Positions 6,157 to 12,433 of a stretch of DNA of 13,848 nt are shown here, in pieces. Source of the stretch: JBLHLB01 sp047618505 (GTDB taxonomy: Bacteria > Planctomycetota > UBA1135 > GCA-002686595); the NCBI GenBank assembly GCA_047618505.1, contig JBLHLB010000072.1, forward strand, positions 1 through 13,848. The letters are read 5' to 3'. The first letter of the stretch is position 1. Each line of letters starts with the position of its first letter. The notes beneath the pieces are model-generated. The model made no database searches, was not told the origin of the DNA, and saw only the letters and a program-made list of their open reading frames with translations. Both the position numbers and the translations under genes were made by a program.

Positions 6157-7497
6157 ATGGCACACGATCACGACCACGACCACGCTCACACCCACGAAGG
6201 CTTCGACGTCGAGCTGGAGCACACGGGCCCCTGTATGGCCAAGGTCCGCTTCACGGTTTCCGTCGAGGAGATCAAGCGCACCCGCGAGCAGGGTCTGCGC
6301 AATATGGCCAAGCGCACAAAGATCAAGGGCTTCCGCCCGGGCAAGATGCCCATGCCGATGATGGAGAAGCACTTCGGCGAGCAGGTCAAGCTCGAGCTAG
6401 TGCAGCACTTCCTGAACCACGCCTACGACGACGCGGTTCGCACAAACGAGCTTCGCCCGGCAGCGCACCCCCAGGTCGACCCCAAGAGCATCCCCTTCGA
6501 TCACACCGAAGAGTTCAAGTACGAGTTCGAGCTCTTCCTGCGCCCGGACATCGAACTAAAGGACTACAAGGGCATGAAGGTTGACGCCGAGCCCTTCGAA
6601 ATCACTTCGGAAGAGGTCGATGAAGCGGTCATCGATATTCGCAAGCGCAATTCGCGCCCGGAGCGTACCGAGGAAGAGGGACTTGAGGTGGATGGCATGG
6701 CCGTCTGCCGCTTGAGCTTCAAGGTCGATGGCATCGAAGACCCGGTCCTCGATCGCGAAGGCATTCGCATGTCCCCGACCACCCCTCCCCCGGGTGTCGA
6801 CGAGAAGGAATTCCAGGAAGCCCTCGTCGGGCTCACCGAGGGCCAAGAACGCTCTATCACGGTCCCGGCCTTCCCCGACGACTTCCCCACGGAGGAAGCC
6901 CGCGGCAAGCCCGGTGCCCTCTGCGTGACCGCCACCGAGGTCTACAAGATGGTCACCCCCCCGGACGACGAGGTCTTCCAGGCCTTCGAAGTCGAGGACG
7001 AGGACGGCCTCAAAGTCGCCATAAAGACGCGCATCGGTGAGGCTAAGGCTCAGCAGGAAGATCACCGCATCGAGGCCTTGCTCCTCGAGCAACTGTTGGA
7101 ATCAACGACAATGGACCTTCCCATGGCCATGGTCGAGGAGCGCGCTGACCTCAAAGTCGCCGAGCTGAAGAAGTCGCTCGAGGACGAAGAGGACCTGGAC
7201 GCCGAAGCCCTCCAGGGTCGCCTTGACGTGGAGCGCGAACAGGCCCTCGTACAGCAAGCCCGAGCCCTGCGCGCGATGTACCTGATCGAGGAGGTCGCAA
7301 AGGAGGAGGAGCTCTTGGTCTCCCGCGAGGACATGATGGGCGAGATCCAGTCCATCGCCCAACGCAACGGCACCAACGCCGAAGAAGTCGGAAAGTATTA
7401 CCAGGAGCAGGGACTGCTCCAGCAGCTAGGGATTGAACTCCTAGAGCGCAAGGTGCGCAGTTTCCTGCGGGAATCTGCCGATATCCAGGGACGTTGA
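6157..7497 (+). CDS. tig: Trigger factor, ribosome-associated chaperone, with N-terminal histidine-rich tail
   Basis: The 446-residue product fits the usual 430-450 range. The ribosome-binding loop is GFRPGK (58-63) followed by MPMPMMEKHFG. A divergent FKBP-like domain covers about 175-265 and an acidic helical C-terminal chaperone domain ends near RKVRSFLRESADI. Trigger factor binds ribosomal protein L23 at the exit tunnel and shields nascent chains. Residues 2-13 read AHDHDHDHAHTH, seven histidines alternating with aspartate and others, ahead of the normal first strand (FDVELEHTG). No alternative ATG or GTG lies between this tail and the first strand, so the tail belongs to the natural protein; metal binding is an inference. 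No Shine-Dalgarno is visible. clpP and clpX follow on the same strand, a common arrangement. Confidence 0.95.
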   Translation: MAHDHDHDHAHTHEGFDVELEHTGPCMAKVRFTVSVEEIKRTREQGLRNMAKRTKIKGFRPGKMPMPMMEKHFGEQVKLELVQHFLNHAYDDAVRTNELRPAAHPQVDPKSIPFDHTEEFKYEFELFLRPDIELKDYKGMKVDAEPFEITSEEVDEAVIDIRKRNSRPERTEEEGLEVDGMAVCRLSFKVDGIEDPVLDREGIRMSPTTPPPGVDEKEFQEALVGLTEGQERSITVPAFPDDFPTEEARGKPGALCVTATEVYKMVTPPDDEVFQAFEVEDEDGLKVAIKTRIGEAKAQQEDHRIEALLLEQLLESTTMDLPMAMVEERADLKVAELKKSLEDEEDLDAEALQGRLDVEREQALVQQARALRAMYLIEEVAKEEELLVSREDMMGEIQSIAQRNGTNAEEVGKYYQEQGLLQQLGIELLERKVRSFLRESADIQGR

Positions 7498-7543
7498 GGG
7501 ACCCGCGCAAGCCGGTCTTGTGCAAGCAAGATCAGCGTGCGCG

Positions 7544-7572
7544 TTGAACCGTCCCCCTCGATTGATTAGAGA
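7544..7572 (+). promoter_or_regulatory. Candidate promoter upstream of clpP
   Basis: TTGAAC (7544-7549) and TAGAGA (7567-7572) are separated by 17 bp in the 149-bp gap between tig and clpP. The -35 matches the consensus at 4 of 6 positions and the -10 at 3 of 6. The surrounding TGATTAGAGAC recurs at 10028-10038 ahead of the DHH gene. Transcription from here would leave a leader of roughly 65-70 nt. I see no clear terminator after tig. Confidence 0.3.
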
Positions 7573-7646
7573 CTTCCACTCACCCGAAGCCGCAGCGCCC
7601 CCGGCAGTCCACATTGCGACTGCCCAGCAGCTCCCCAAATAGATCA

Positions 7647-8246
7647 ATGACCGAGTACGGCAACATCATCCCCTACGTCATCGAGAACGGCGGTCAACGC
7701 GCGTTCGACATTTACTCCCGCCTGCTCGAGGAGCGCATTGTCTTCATTGGCAGCGCCATCGATGACGCGGTGGCGAATGCGGTGATGGCACAGCTCCTGT
7801 TCCTGGATAAGTCTAACCGCTCCCAGGACATCAGCATTTACATCAACTCGCCCGGGGGCTCGGTCACGGCCGGTCTCGCGATTTACGACACGATGCAATT
7901 CGTGCAGCCCGAGGTCGCCACCTACTGCCTCGGCCAGGCCGCGTCCATGGGCGCCGTGCTCCTGGCCGGTGGAGCCAAAGGAAAGCGTTTCGTGCTCCCC
8001 AACTCCCGCGTGATGATCCACCAGCCCTGGGGCGGTGCCCAAGGGACGGCCAAGGACATGGAAATCCAGGTCTCCGAGATCCTCAAGATGAAGAAGAAGC
8101 TTGAGGAGCTGATCGGCTCTCACTGTGGGCGCAAGCCCGAAGAGGTCAACGCGGCCACCGATAGGGACAACTTCATGTCTGCCCAGGAGGCCAAGGACTT
8201 TGGCCTTGTGGACCACATCGTCTCCAAGGTTGACCAAAAGGAGTAA
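7647..8246 (+). CDS. clpP: ATP-dependent Clp protease proteolytic subunit ClpP
   Basis: The 199-residue serine peptidase (family S14) has the complete catalytic triad: S100 in GQAASMGA, H125 in VMIHQPWGG and D174 in DRDNFMSAQEA. SPGGSVTAG (68-76) supplies the oxyanion/substrate-strand region. The protein forms a double heptameric chamber that degrades substrates fed by ClpX, encoded next. ATG at 7647 gives MTEYGNIIPYVIENGG, which matches the family's short propeptide-like N-terminus. A TTG at 7614 would add 11 residues unlike ClpP, so I reject it. The sequence before the start (CAAATAGATCA) has no ribosome-binding site. Order tig-clpP-clpX and the same strand suggest shared regulation. Confidence 0.97.
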   Translation: MTEYGNIIPYVIENGGQRAFDIYSRLLEERIVFIGSAIDDAVANAVMAQLLFLDKSNRSQDISIYINSPGGSVTAGLAIYDTMQFVQPEVATYCLGQAASMGAVLLAGGAKGKRFVLPNSRVMIHQPWGGAQGTAKDMEIQVSEILKMKKKLEELIGSHCGRKPEEVNAATDRDNFMSAQEAKDFGLVDHIVSKVDQKE

Positions 8247-8280
8247 GATCTAGGCTGTGCCACGGCCGAGGAAAGCAAAG

Positions 8281-8315
8281 GGCCATCCCACGGAAACTGA
8301 CTCCGGGGGGTGGCC
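8281..8315 (+). other. Hairpin in the clpP-clpX spacer
   Basis: GGCCATCCC (8281-8289) can pair with GGGGTGGCC (8307-8315), nine pairs including one G-U, across a 17-nt loop. No T-run follows, so it is not a standard terminator. It lies 58 bp before the clpX start in a 126-bp spacer and could set relative clpP/clpX expression or mRNA stability. Function is speculative. Confidence 0.3.
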
Positions 8316-8372
8316 ACTGCTCCTCGGACGACAGTCCCTCCCGTCACCGCTTCTCACCTTGCACTCGAAACC

Positions 8373-9827
8373 ATGACCAGATCCTCTGGACGCGGACGTC
8401 ACGTCGAGCGTTGCACCTTCTGCGAGAAGATGCGGCACCATGTAGACTCGCTGATCGCGGGCCCTCCCGGCGTTTACATCTGCAACGAATGCATTGAGAT
8501 ATGCAATTCGATCCTCCAGGAGGAGCAGCGACGCACCGGTGAAGGTGGCAAGAGCACGGCCGAGCGCCGTCGCAAGTCGACGACTACCAGCGCCGCTTCG
8601 AGCGAGACCGGGCAACGCCTGGCCAAGCATGACCTGCCCACGCCGATCGAGCTCGTGCGTCTCCTGGACGAGTATGTCATCGGACAAGACCAGGCCAAGA
8701 AGGTCCTCGCTGTGGCGGTGTACAACCACTACAAGCGTCTTCAACAGAAGGAAGAGGCTAACTTCGGCGAAGACGGCAACGTTGAGATCGAGAAGTCCAA
8801 CGTGCTGCTTGTGGGCCCCACGGGTTCCGGCAAGACGCTCCTAGCACGCACCCTGGCGCGCATGCTGGATGTGCCCTTCGCCATCGCGGATGCAACGACC
8901 TTGACCGAGGCTGGCTACGTGGGCGAGGACGTTGAGAACATCCTCCTCAAGCTTCTACAGAACGCCGAGTTCGACAAGGACCGTGCCCAACGCGGCATCG
9001 TCTACGTTGACGAGATCGACAAGATCGGACGCACCACGTCCAACGTCTCCATCACACGCGACGTGTCAGGTGAAGGTGTGCAGCAGGCTCTCCTCAAGAT
9101 TCTTGAGGGTACGGTTGCCAACGTTCCGCCCCAGGGCGGTCGCAAGCATCCCGAGCAGGCCTATATCCAGGTGGACACCAGCAACATCCTGTTCATCTGC
9201 GGCGGGACCTTCGCCAACCTGGACTCGGTGATTTCAAAGCGTATTGGCCGCGACATCGTCGGCTTCCACCGCGCTGCCCAGGAGGCCCCGACTGAGGCCC
9301 ACGGGTCCAAGAAGGTGCGAGCTGAAGACTTGGACAACGACGAGATCCTTCGCAACGTCATCCCCAAGGACCTGGTCGAGTTCGGGATGATCCCCGAGTT
9401 CGTCGGGCGCCTGCCGGTGTTGGTCACCCTGAATCAACTCAAGAAGGATGACCTGGTGCAGATCCTTACAGAGCCGAAGAACGCCCTCGTCAAGCAGTTC
9501 CAGGGTCTCTTCAAGATGGAGGGTGCCGAACTGTTCTTCACCGAGGACGGCCTCGAAGCTATCGCCGAGATCGCCATCGAGCGCGAGACCGGTGTTCGAG
9601 CCCTGCGCTCGATCCTGGAGAACACCCTCCTCGACCTGCTCTTCGAGCTGCCCAACCGCACGGATGAGCGCAGTTTCATCGTGGATAAGGACGTCGTCCG
9701 GGGTCAACGCTCGCTGGCCAAAGGCCTCGATTCCGACCTGGTCGACCTCTCCATCACCTCAAAGCACAGGCTCAAGCAGGAGCCGGAAGATGAGGTCATC
9801 GACGACGAGCAGCGCGAAAGCGCCTAG
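8373..9827 (+). CDS. clpX: ATP-dependent Clp protease ATP-binding subunit ClpX
   Basis: The 484-residue AAA+ unfoldase is longer than the roughly 424 residues of E. coli ClpX. The N-terminal zinc-binding domain has C14-x2-C17 and C37-x2-C40. A low-complexity linker (about 52-88, rich in Ser, Thr, Arg and Lys) follows. Next come Walker A GPTGSGKT (148-155), pore-1 loop GYVGE (181-185), Walker B IVYVDEID (209-216), RKH loop R257-K258-H259 and sensor-2 GVRALRS. The ClpP-docking IGF loop reads VGF (296-298) in a shortened, rearranged segment. ClpX unfolds tagged proteins and passes them to ClpP. ATG at 8373 is chosen; GTG at 8310 would add 21 residues unlike the family. The TAG stop is formed by the first three bases of the palindromic element starting at 9825. 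Confidence 0.97.
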   Translation: MTRSSGRGRHVERCTFCEKMRHHVDSLIAGPPGVYICNECIEICNSILQEEQRRTGEGGKSTAERRRKSTTTSAASSETGQRLAKHDLPTPIELVRLLDEYVIGQDQAKKVLAVAVYNHYKRLQQKEEANFGEDGNVEIEKSNVLLVGPTGSGKTLLARTLARMLDVPFAIADATTLTEAGYVGEDVENILLKLLQNAEFDKDRAQRGIVYVDEIDKIGRTTSNVSITRDVSGEGVQQALLKILEGTVANVPPQGGRKHPEQAYIQVDTSNILFICGGTFANLDSVISKRIGRDIVGFHRAAQEAPTEAHGSKKVRAEDLDNDEILRNVIPKDLVEFGMIPEFVGRLPVLVTLNQLKKDDLVQILTEPKNALVKQFQGLFKMEGAELFFTEDGLEAIAEIAIERETGVRALRSILENTLLDLLFELPNRTDERSFIVDKDVVRGQRSLAKGLDSDLVDLSITSKHRLKQEPEDEVIDDEQRESA

Positions 9828-10001
9828 CAGTCGGTTGAAAAGACAGCATCTTCCCGGTTGGTCTCCACGGATCGCCTGGCAAGGCGACAGGTTCCCCACC
9901 TAGCTGTACCGACTCGGGTGGTTCTGGCAACGCAGCCAGGCGATTCGTGGGGCCGCACGGAGAGCCGAGCGGGGAGCTGCTGTTTTTTCAACGGGCTGCT
10001 A
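9825..10001 (+). mobile_element. Palindromic miniature element, copy 1 (177 bp)
   Basis: The ends are inverted repeats: TAGCAGTCGGTTGAAAAGACAGC on the left against GCTGCTGTTTTTTCAACGGGCTGCTA on the right. The arms stay complementary inward (ATCGCCTGGC near the left, GCCAGGCGAT near the right), so the whole element is an imperfect palindrome. It is homologous to the reverse complement of 12227-12390. No transposase is encoded, so if mobile it is non-autonomous (MITE-like); the ends resemble insertion-sequence termini. CTAG (9824-9827) flanks the left and CTAT (9999-10002) the right, a possible decayed 4-bp duplication. The right arm ends in hairpin plus T6 and could terminate clpX transcription. 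Its TAG is the clpX stop codon. Confidence 0.7.
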
Positions 10002-10052
10002 TCAGCCAAGAAAGACCTGAAAGCTCCTGATTAGAGACGCCCGGCCAACTAA

Positions 10053-10099
10053 CGTGTGGGCCCGGAGAGCACCTCGCTCCCCGGGCCCACACGTTTTTT
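10053..10099 (+). terminator. Strong intrinsic terminator directly before the DHH gene
   Basis: A perfect 13-bp GC-rich stem, CGTGTGGGCCCGG (10053-10065) with CCGGGCCCACACG (10081-10093), encloses a 15-nt loop and is followed by six T. This is the best terminator in the window. It ends 3 nt before the DHH start codon. It may insulate the DHH-rlmN pair from clpX read-through, or act as a regulated attenuator or the end of a short RNA. Positions 10002-10052 hold no gene I can recognise; TGATTAGAGAC at 10028-10038 is shared with the clpP upstream region. Confidence 0.85.
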
Positions 10100-10102
10100 A
10101 GC

Positions 10103-11110
10103 ATGGAATTCAAGCACCCCCTCACGATCCACTATCACCGCGACTTCGACGGCATGGTTGCCGCTGCGGTACTGGCTTCAATCCTGCGGGAGAAGTTCGA
10201 CGAGAACGTTGAGTGGGAGAGCGTCAACTACGACCAGCGCAAGGACTGGGACAATTTCCAACGCGGACGTCGCTTCGCCATCGTGGATTTCCACTTCCAC
10301 CCCAAAGCGGAATATTGGTTCGACCACCACCCGACGACCTTCCTGAACACGCCCCTGCGGCAGGCCTACGCCCCGAGCGATCGCTGGGCCTGGGACGAGA
10401 CGTCGCCCTCTTGTCCTCCGCTAATCCTGCGGCACGCGAAGGAGCATTGGGACTACGAAGCACCGGAGCGCTTCATCGAGATGGCACACTGGTCGGACAT
10501 CATAGATGCGGCCAAGTTTGAGAGCGTTGAGCAGGCGCTCTTCGCGGACGACCCGGCTCTTCGAATCTCCCGTTCGCTGATGGCTGCACCGGAGCCCGAT
10601 TGGACCAATACTCTGGTGGAAGCCATGATCGATGGCACCTTGGCGGAGGTCGCTGATCGCGAAGACGTTGAGCGTTCCTTCCAACGTGCGGCCAAGAACC
10701 GCGACAAAGCACTGCAGCAATTCCCCCCCACGATCCTGACCGACCACCTTGGCGTGCTGCTCTACGACACCTCCTCGAACAAGATTCGGCGCGAGCGCTT
10801 CGCGTCCTTCTATCACTTCCCGAAGGCCGTCTACGCGGTCGGCGTGATTCCCACTCGGGCCGGCTACCACGTGACCGCAGGGCAGAACCCCTGGAACAAC
10901 GATGGAGCCAATTCACCGGCACACATCGGGAACATCATGGAAACCTTCGGTGGTGGCGGGCACCGTGCCGTGGGCGGCGCTAACGCCAATGGACTGGAGG
11001 ATGCGCGCGAGAAGGCTTCCCATGTGGCGGAACTCCTTCGCGATGCTGTAGAGCAGCACCGAAAAGATGCCAAGAAGAAGTCTGGCGCCGATGGTGCTTC
11101 GGGTCAGTAG
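10103..11110 (+). CDS. DHH/DHHA1-family phosphoesterase
   Basis: The 335-residue product shows the DHH metal-binding motifs: H10-Y-H-R-D14-F-D16-G, D62 in IVDFHFH and D74-H75-H76 in WFDHHPTTF. The C-terminal DHHA1 substrate-binding motif GGGGHRAVGGAN lies at about 283-294. Such enzymes are Mn2+-dependent phosphoesterases acting on short oligonucleotides, phosphoadenosine phosphate, cyclic dinucleotides or polyphosphate. The sequence lacks the CBS or transmembrane parts of membrane GdpP types, so a soluble NrnA-like or exopolyphosphatase-like role is likely, but the substrate is open. Motif I begins at residue 10, which fixes ATG 10103 as the start even though a terminator T-run ends 3 nt before it and no ribosome site is present. 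rlmN begins 9 bp after the stop, suggesting an operon. The C-terminus is a Lys/Gly/Ala-rich tail. Confidence 0.85.
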   Translation: MEFKHPLTIHYHRDFDGMVAAAVLASILREKFDENVEWESVNYDQRKDWDNFQRGRRFAIVDFHFHPKAEYWFDHHPTTFLNTPLRQAYAPSDRWAWDETSPSCPPLILRHAKEHWDYEAPERFIEMAHWSDIIDAAKFESVEQALFADDPALRISRSLMAAPEPDWTNTLVEAMIDGTLAEVADREDVERSFQRAAKNRDKALQQFPPTILTDHLGVLLYDTSSNKIRRERFASFYHFPKAVYAVGVIPTRAGYHVTAGQNPWNNDGANSPAHIGNIMETFGGGGHRAVGGANANGLEDAREKASHVAELLRDAVEQHRKDAKKKSGADGASGQ

Positions 11111-11119
11111 GCATCTCCA

Positions 11120-12220
11120 GTGAGTGACCAGACACCGAGTTCGCCCGTGCCGCCCCAAGTCGTGCCCGACTCAACCGCGGCGAAGCCTCCGGCGCCGTTC
11201 CTGAGCTTCAGCCCAGGGGAAGCCCTGGCGCGTGTTGTCGAGTTGGGCGGCAAGCCCTTCCATGCGCGCGTGATCCAGCGGGAGCTGTTTGAAAACGGTG
11301 TCCTCTCCTATGCTGCGATGACCGGGCTGTCGAAGGAGCTACGCGCACGCCTCGAGGCGGAGCTTCCCCTACTCTCGAGTTCCGAGAAGGAGCGCGTGGA
11401 GTCCAATGATGGCACAGTCAAACTCTTGATCGAGCTGGCCGACGGACGCACGGTAGAGACGGTCCACATGCCCTCTTTCAAGAAGGGCAAGGGCGCAACA
11501 CTTTGCGTCAGCACCCAAGTCGGCTGCCCCGTCGGGTGCCCCTTCTGCGCTTCGGGCTTGATGGGTTTGGATCGCAACCTTGAGGCCCACGAGATACTGG
11601 AACAGTACCTCCATGGTCGCACCCTGGGGCCGATTGCTCGCTCCGTGATCATGGGCATTGGTGAGCCGCTGTTGAATTACCCGGCCCTCCGAACCGCTCT
11701 TGAACGAGTCAATAAGGATGTGGGGCTAGGCTCTCGCAAGGTAACCGTGTCCACGGTCGGATTCCCCGAGCGCCTGCGGCGAATTGCACCGGAGAAGCCA
11801 CCGTTCCAATTGGCCATTTCACTGCACAGCCCCTTTGACGAAGAGCGCTGGGAACTGGTGCCTGGGATGCGCGGCGTCACGGTCGAAGAGATCCTCCTGG
11901 CCGGCGACAACTGGTTCGAGGTCACCGGACGCGAAGTCACCTACGAGATCGTGTTGCTGGCCGGCAAGAACGACACGCGCAGTCATGCCGAGGCCTTGGC
12001 GAAGCTCTTGGGGCAACGGCGCGCCACCGTCAACCTGATCCCCTGGAACCCGATCCTGGGCAGCGAGTCCGACGGCAAGTGGTGCCGCCCCTCCACCCCC
12101 GAAGCAGACCGCTTCGCCGAGTACCTCCAGGAGAATGGGATTGTTGCAACCGTACGCTGGTCCCGCGGATTGGGATCCGATGCAGCCTGCGGGCAACTAC
12201 GCGTAAGGACAAGCGAGTAG
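11120..12220 (+). CDS. rlmN: 23S rRNA (adenine-2503-C2)/tRNA methyltransferase RlmN (radical SAM)
   Basis: The 366-residue product has the radical SAM cluster ligands C136-x3-C140-x2-C143 in QVGCPVGCPFC and the SAM-binding GIGEPL (179-184). The two cysteines of the methyl-transfer mechanism are present: C129 in GATLCVSTQ (equivalent to E. coli C118) and C357 in GSDAACGQLR (equivalent to C355). RlmN methylates A2503 of 23S rRNA and A37 of some tRNAs. The related Cfr is less likely given the chromosomal context and RlmN-like N-terminus. The first 27 residues form a Pro/Ser-rich extension. The start is GTG at 11120, 9 bp after the DHH gene, with no ribosome site; a later start cannot be excluded. 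The palindromic element copy 2 begins 6 bp after the stop. Confidence 0.93.
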   Translation: MSDQTPSSPVPPQVVPDSTAAKPPAPFLSFSPGEALARVVELGGKPFHARVIQRELFENGVLSYAAMTGLSKELRARLEAELPLLSSSEKERVESNDGTVKLLIELADGRTVETVHMPSFKKGKGATLCVSTQVGCPVGCPFCASGLMGLDRNLEAHEILEQYLHGRTLGPIARSVIMGIGEPLLNYPALRTALERVNKDVGLGSRKVTVSTVGFPERLRRIAPEKPPFQLAISLHSPFDEERWELVPGMRGVTVEEILLAGDNWFEVTGREVTYEIVLLAGKNDTRSHAEALAKLLGQRRATVNLIPWNPILGSESDGKWCRPSTPEADRFAEYLQENGIVATVRWSRGLGSDAACGQLRVRTSE

Positions 12221-12226
12221 CGGCGC

Positions 12227-12390
12227 TAGCAGCCCGTTGAAAAACAGCAACTCCTCGCTCGGCCCCCACAAATCGCCTGGCTGCGTTGTCGGAACCACCC
12301 GTGTAGGTACAGCTACGCGGAGAACCCGACGCCTTGCCAGGCAATTTGTGGAGACCAACCGAGAAGCTGCTGTTTTTCAACGGACTGCTA
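12227..12390 (-). mobile_element. Palindromic miniature element, copy 2 (164 bp, inverted relative to copy 1)
   Basis: Its terminal repeats are TAGCAGCCCGTTGAAAAACAGC and GCTGCTGTTTTTCAACGGACTGCTA. The reverse complement aligns along its whole length with 9825-10001, including the core GGTTGGTCTCCAC, GCCTGGCAAGGCG, TAGCTGTACC and AACGCAGCCAGGCGAT. Copy 1 is longer mainly through about 9 bp in its right arm. The element is bordered by CTAG on both sides (12226-12229 and 12388-12391), compatible with a CTAG target duplication. It nearly fills the gap between the convergent rlmN and GT9 genes. Each arm gives a T5 run on its own outgoing strand, so it could terminate transcription from both sides. 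Confidence 0.7.
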
Positions 12391-12410
12391 GGGGATCTGA
12401 TTCCCCGCCA

Positions 12411-12433
12411 GCCTTACGCCCCCCCCGTAAGGC
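12411..12433 (-). terminator. Hairpin over the 3' end of the GT9 gene
   Basis: GCCTTACG (12411-12418) pairs with CGTAAGGC (12426-12433) across a loop of seven C, and includes the TAA stop of the GT9 gene. A second small inverted repeat, GGGGA/TCCCC, lies at 12391-12406. Neither is followed by a T-run; termination may depend on the adjacent palindromic element. Confidence 0.4.

Noticed and set aside
7501..7540. Terminator after tig
   Set aside because: Only a 5-bp repeat (TCTTG/CAAGA) with no T-run is present, too weak to support a call.
8310..8372. GTG start for clpX at 8310
   Set aside because: It adds 21 residues not found in ClpX; the zinc-binding domain follows ATG 8373 at the usual distance.
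10002..10102. tRNA or small-RNA gene before the DHH gene
   Set aside because: No tRNA arms or TTCGA-type T-loop are present; only a 51-nt stretch and the terminator hairpin remain, so a short RNA is possible but cannot be supported.
11120..12220. Cfr-type antibiotic-resistance methyltransferase
   Set aside because: The length, N-terminal layout and housekeeping neighbours fit RlmN, and nothing indicates recent acquisition.
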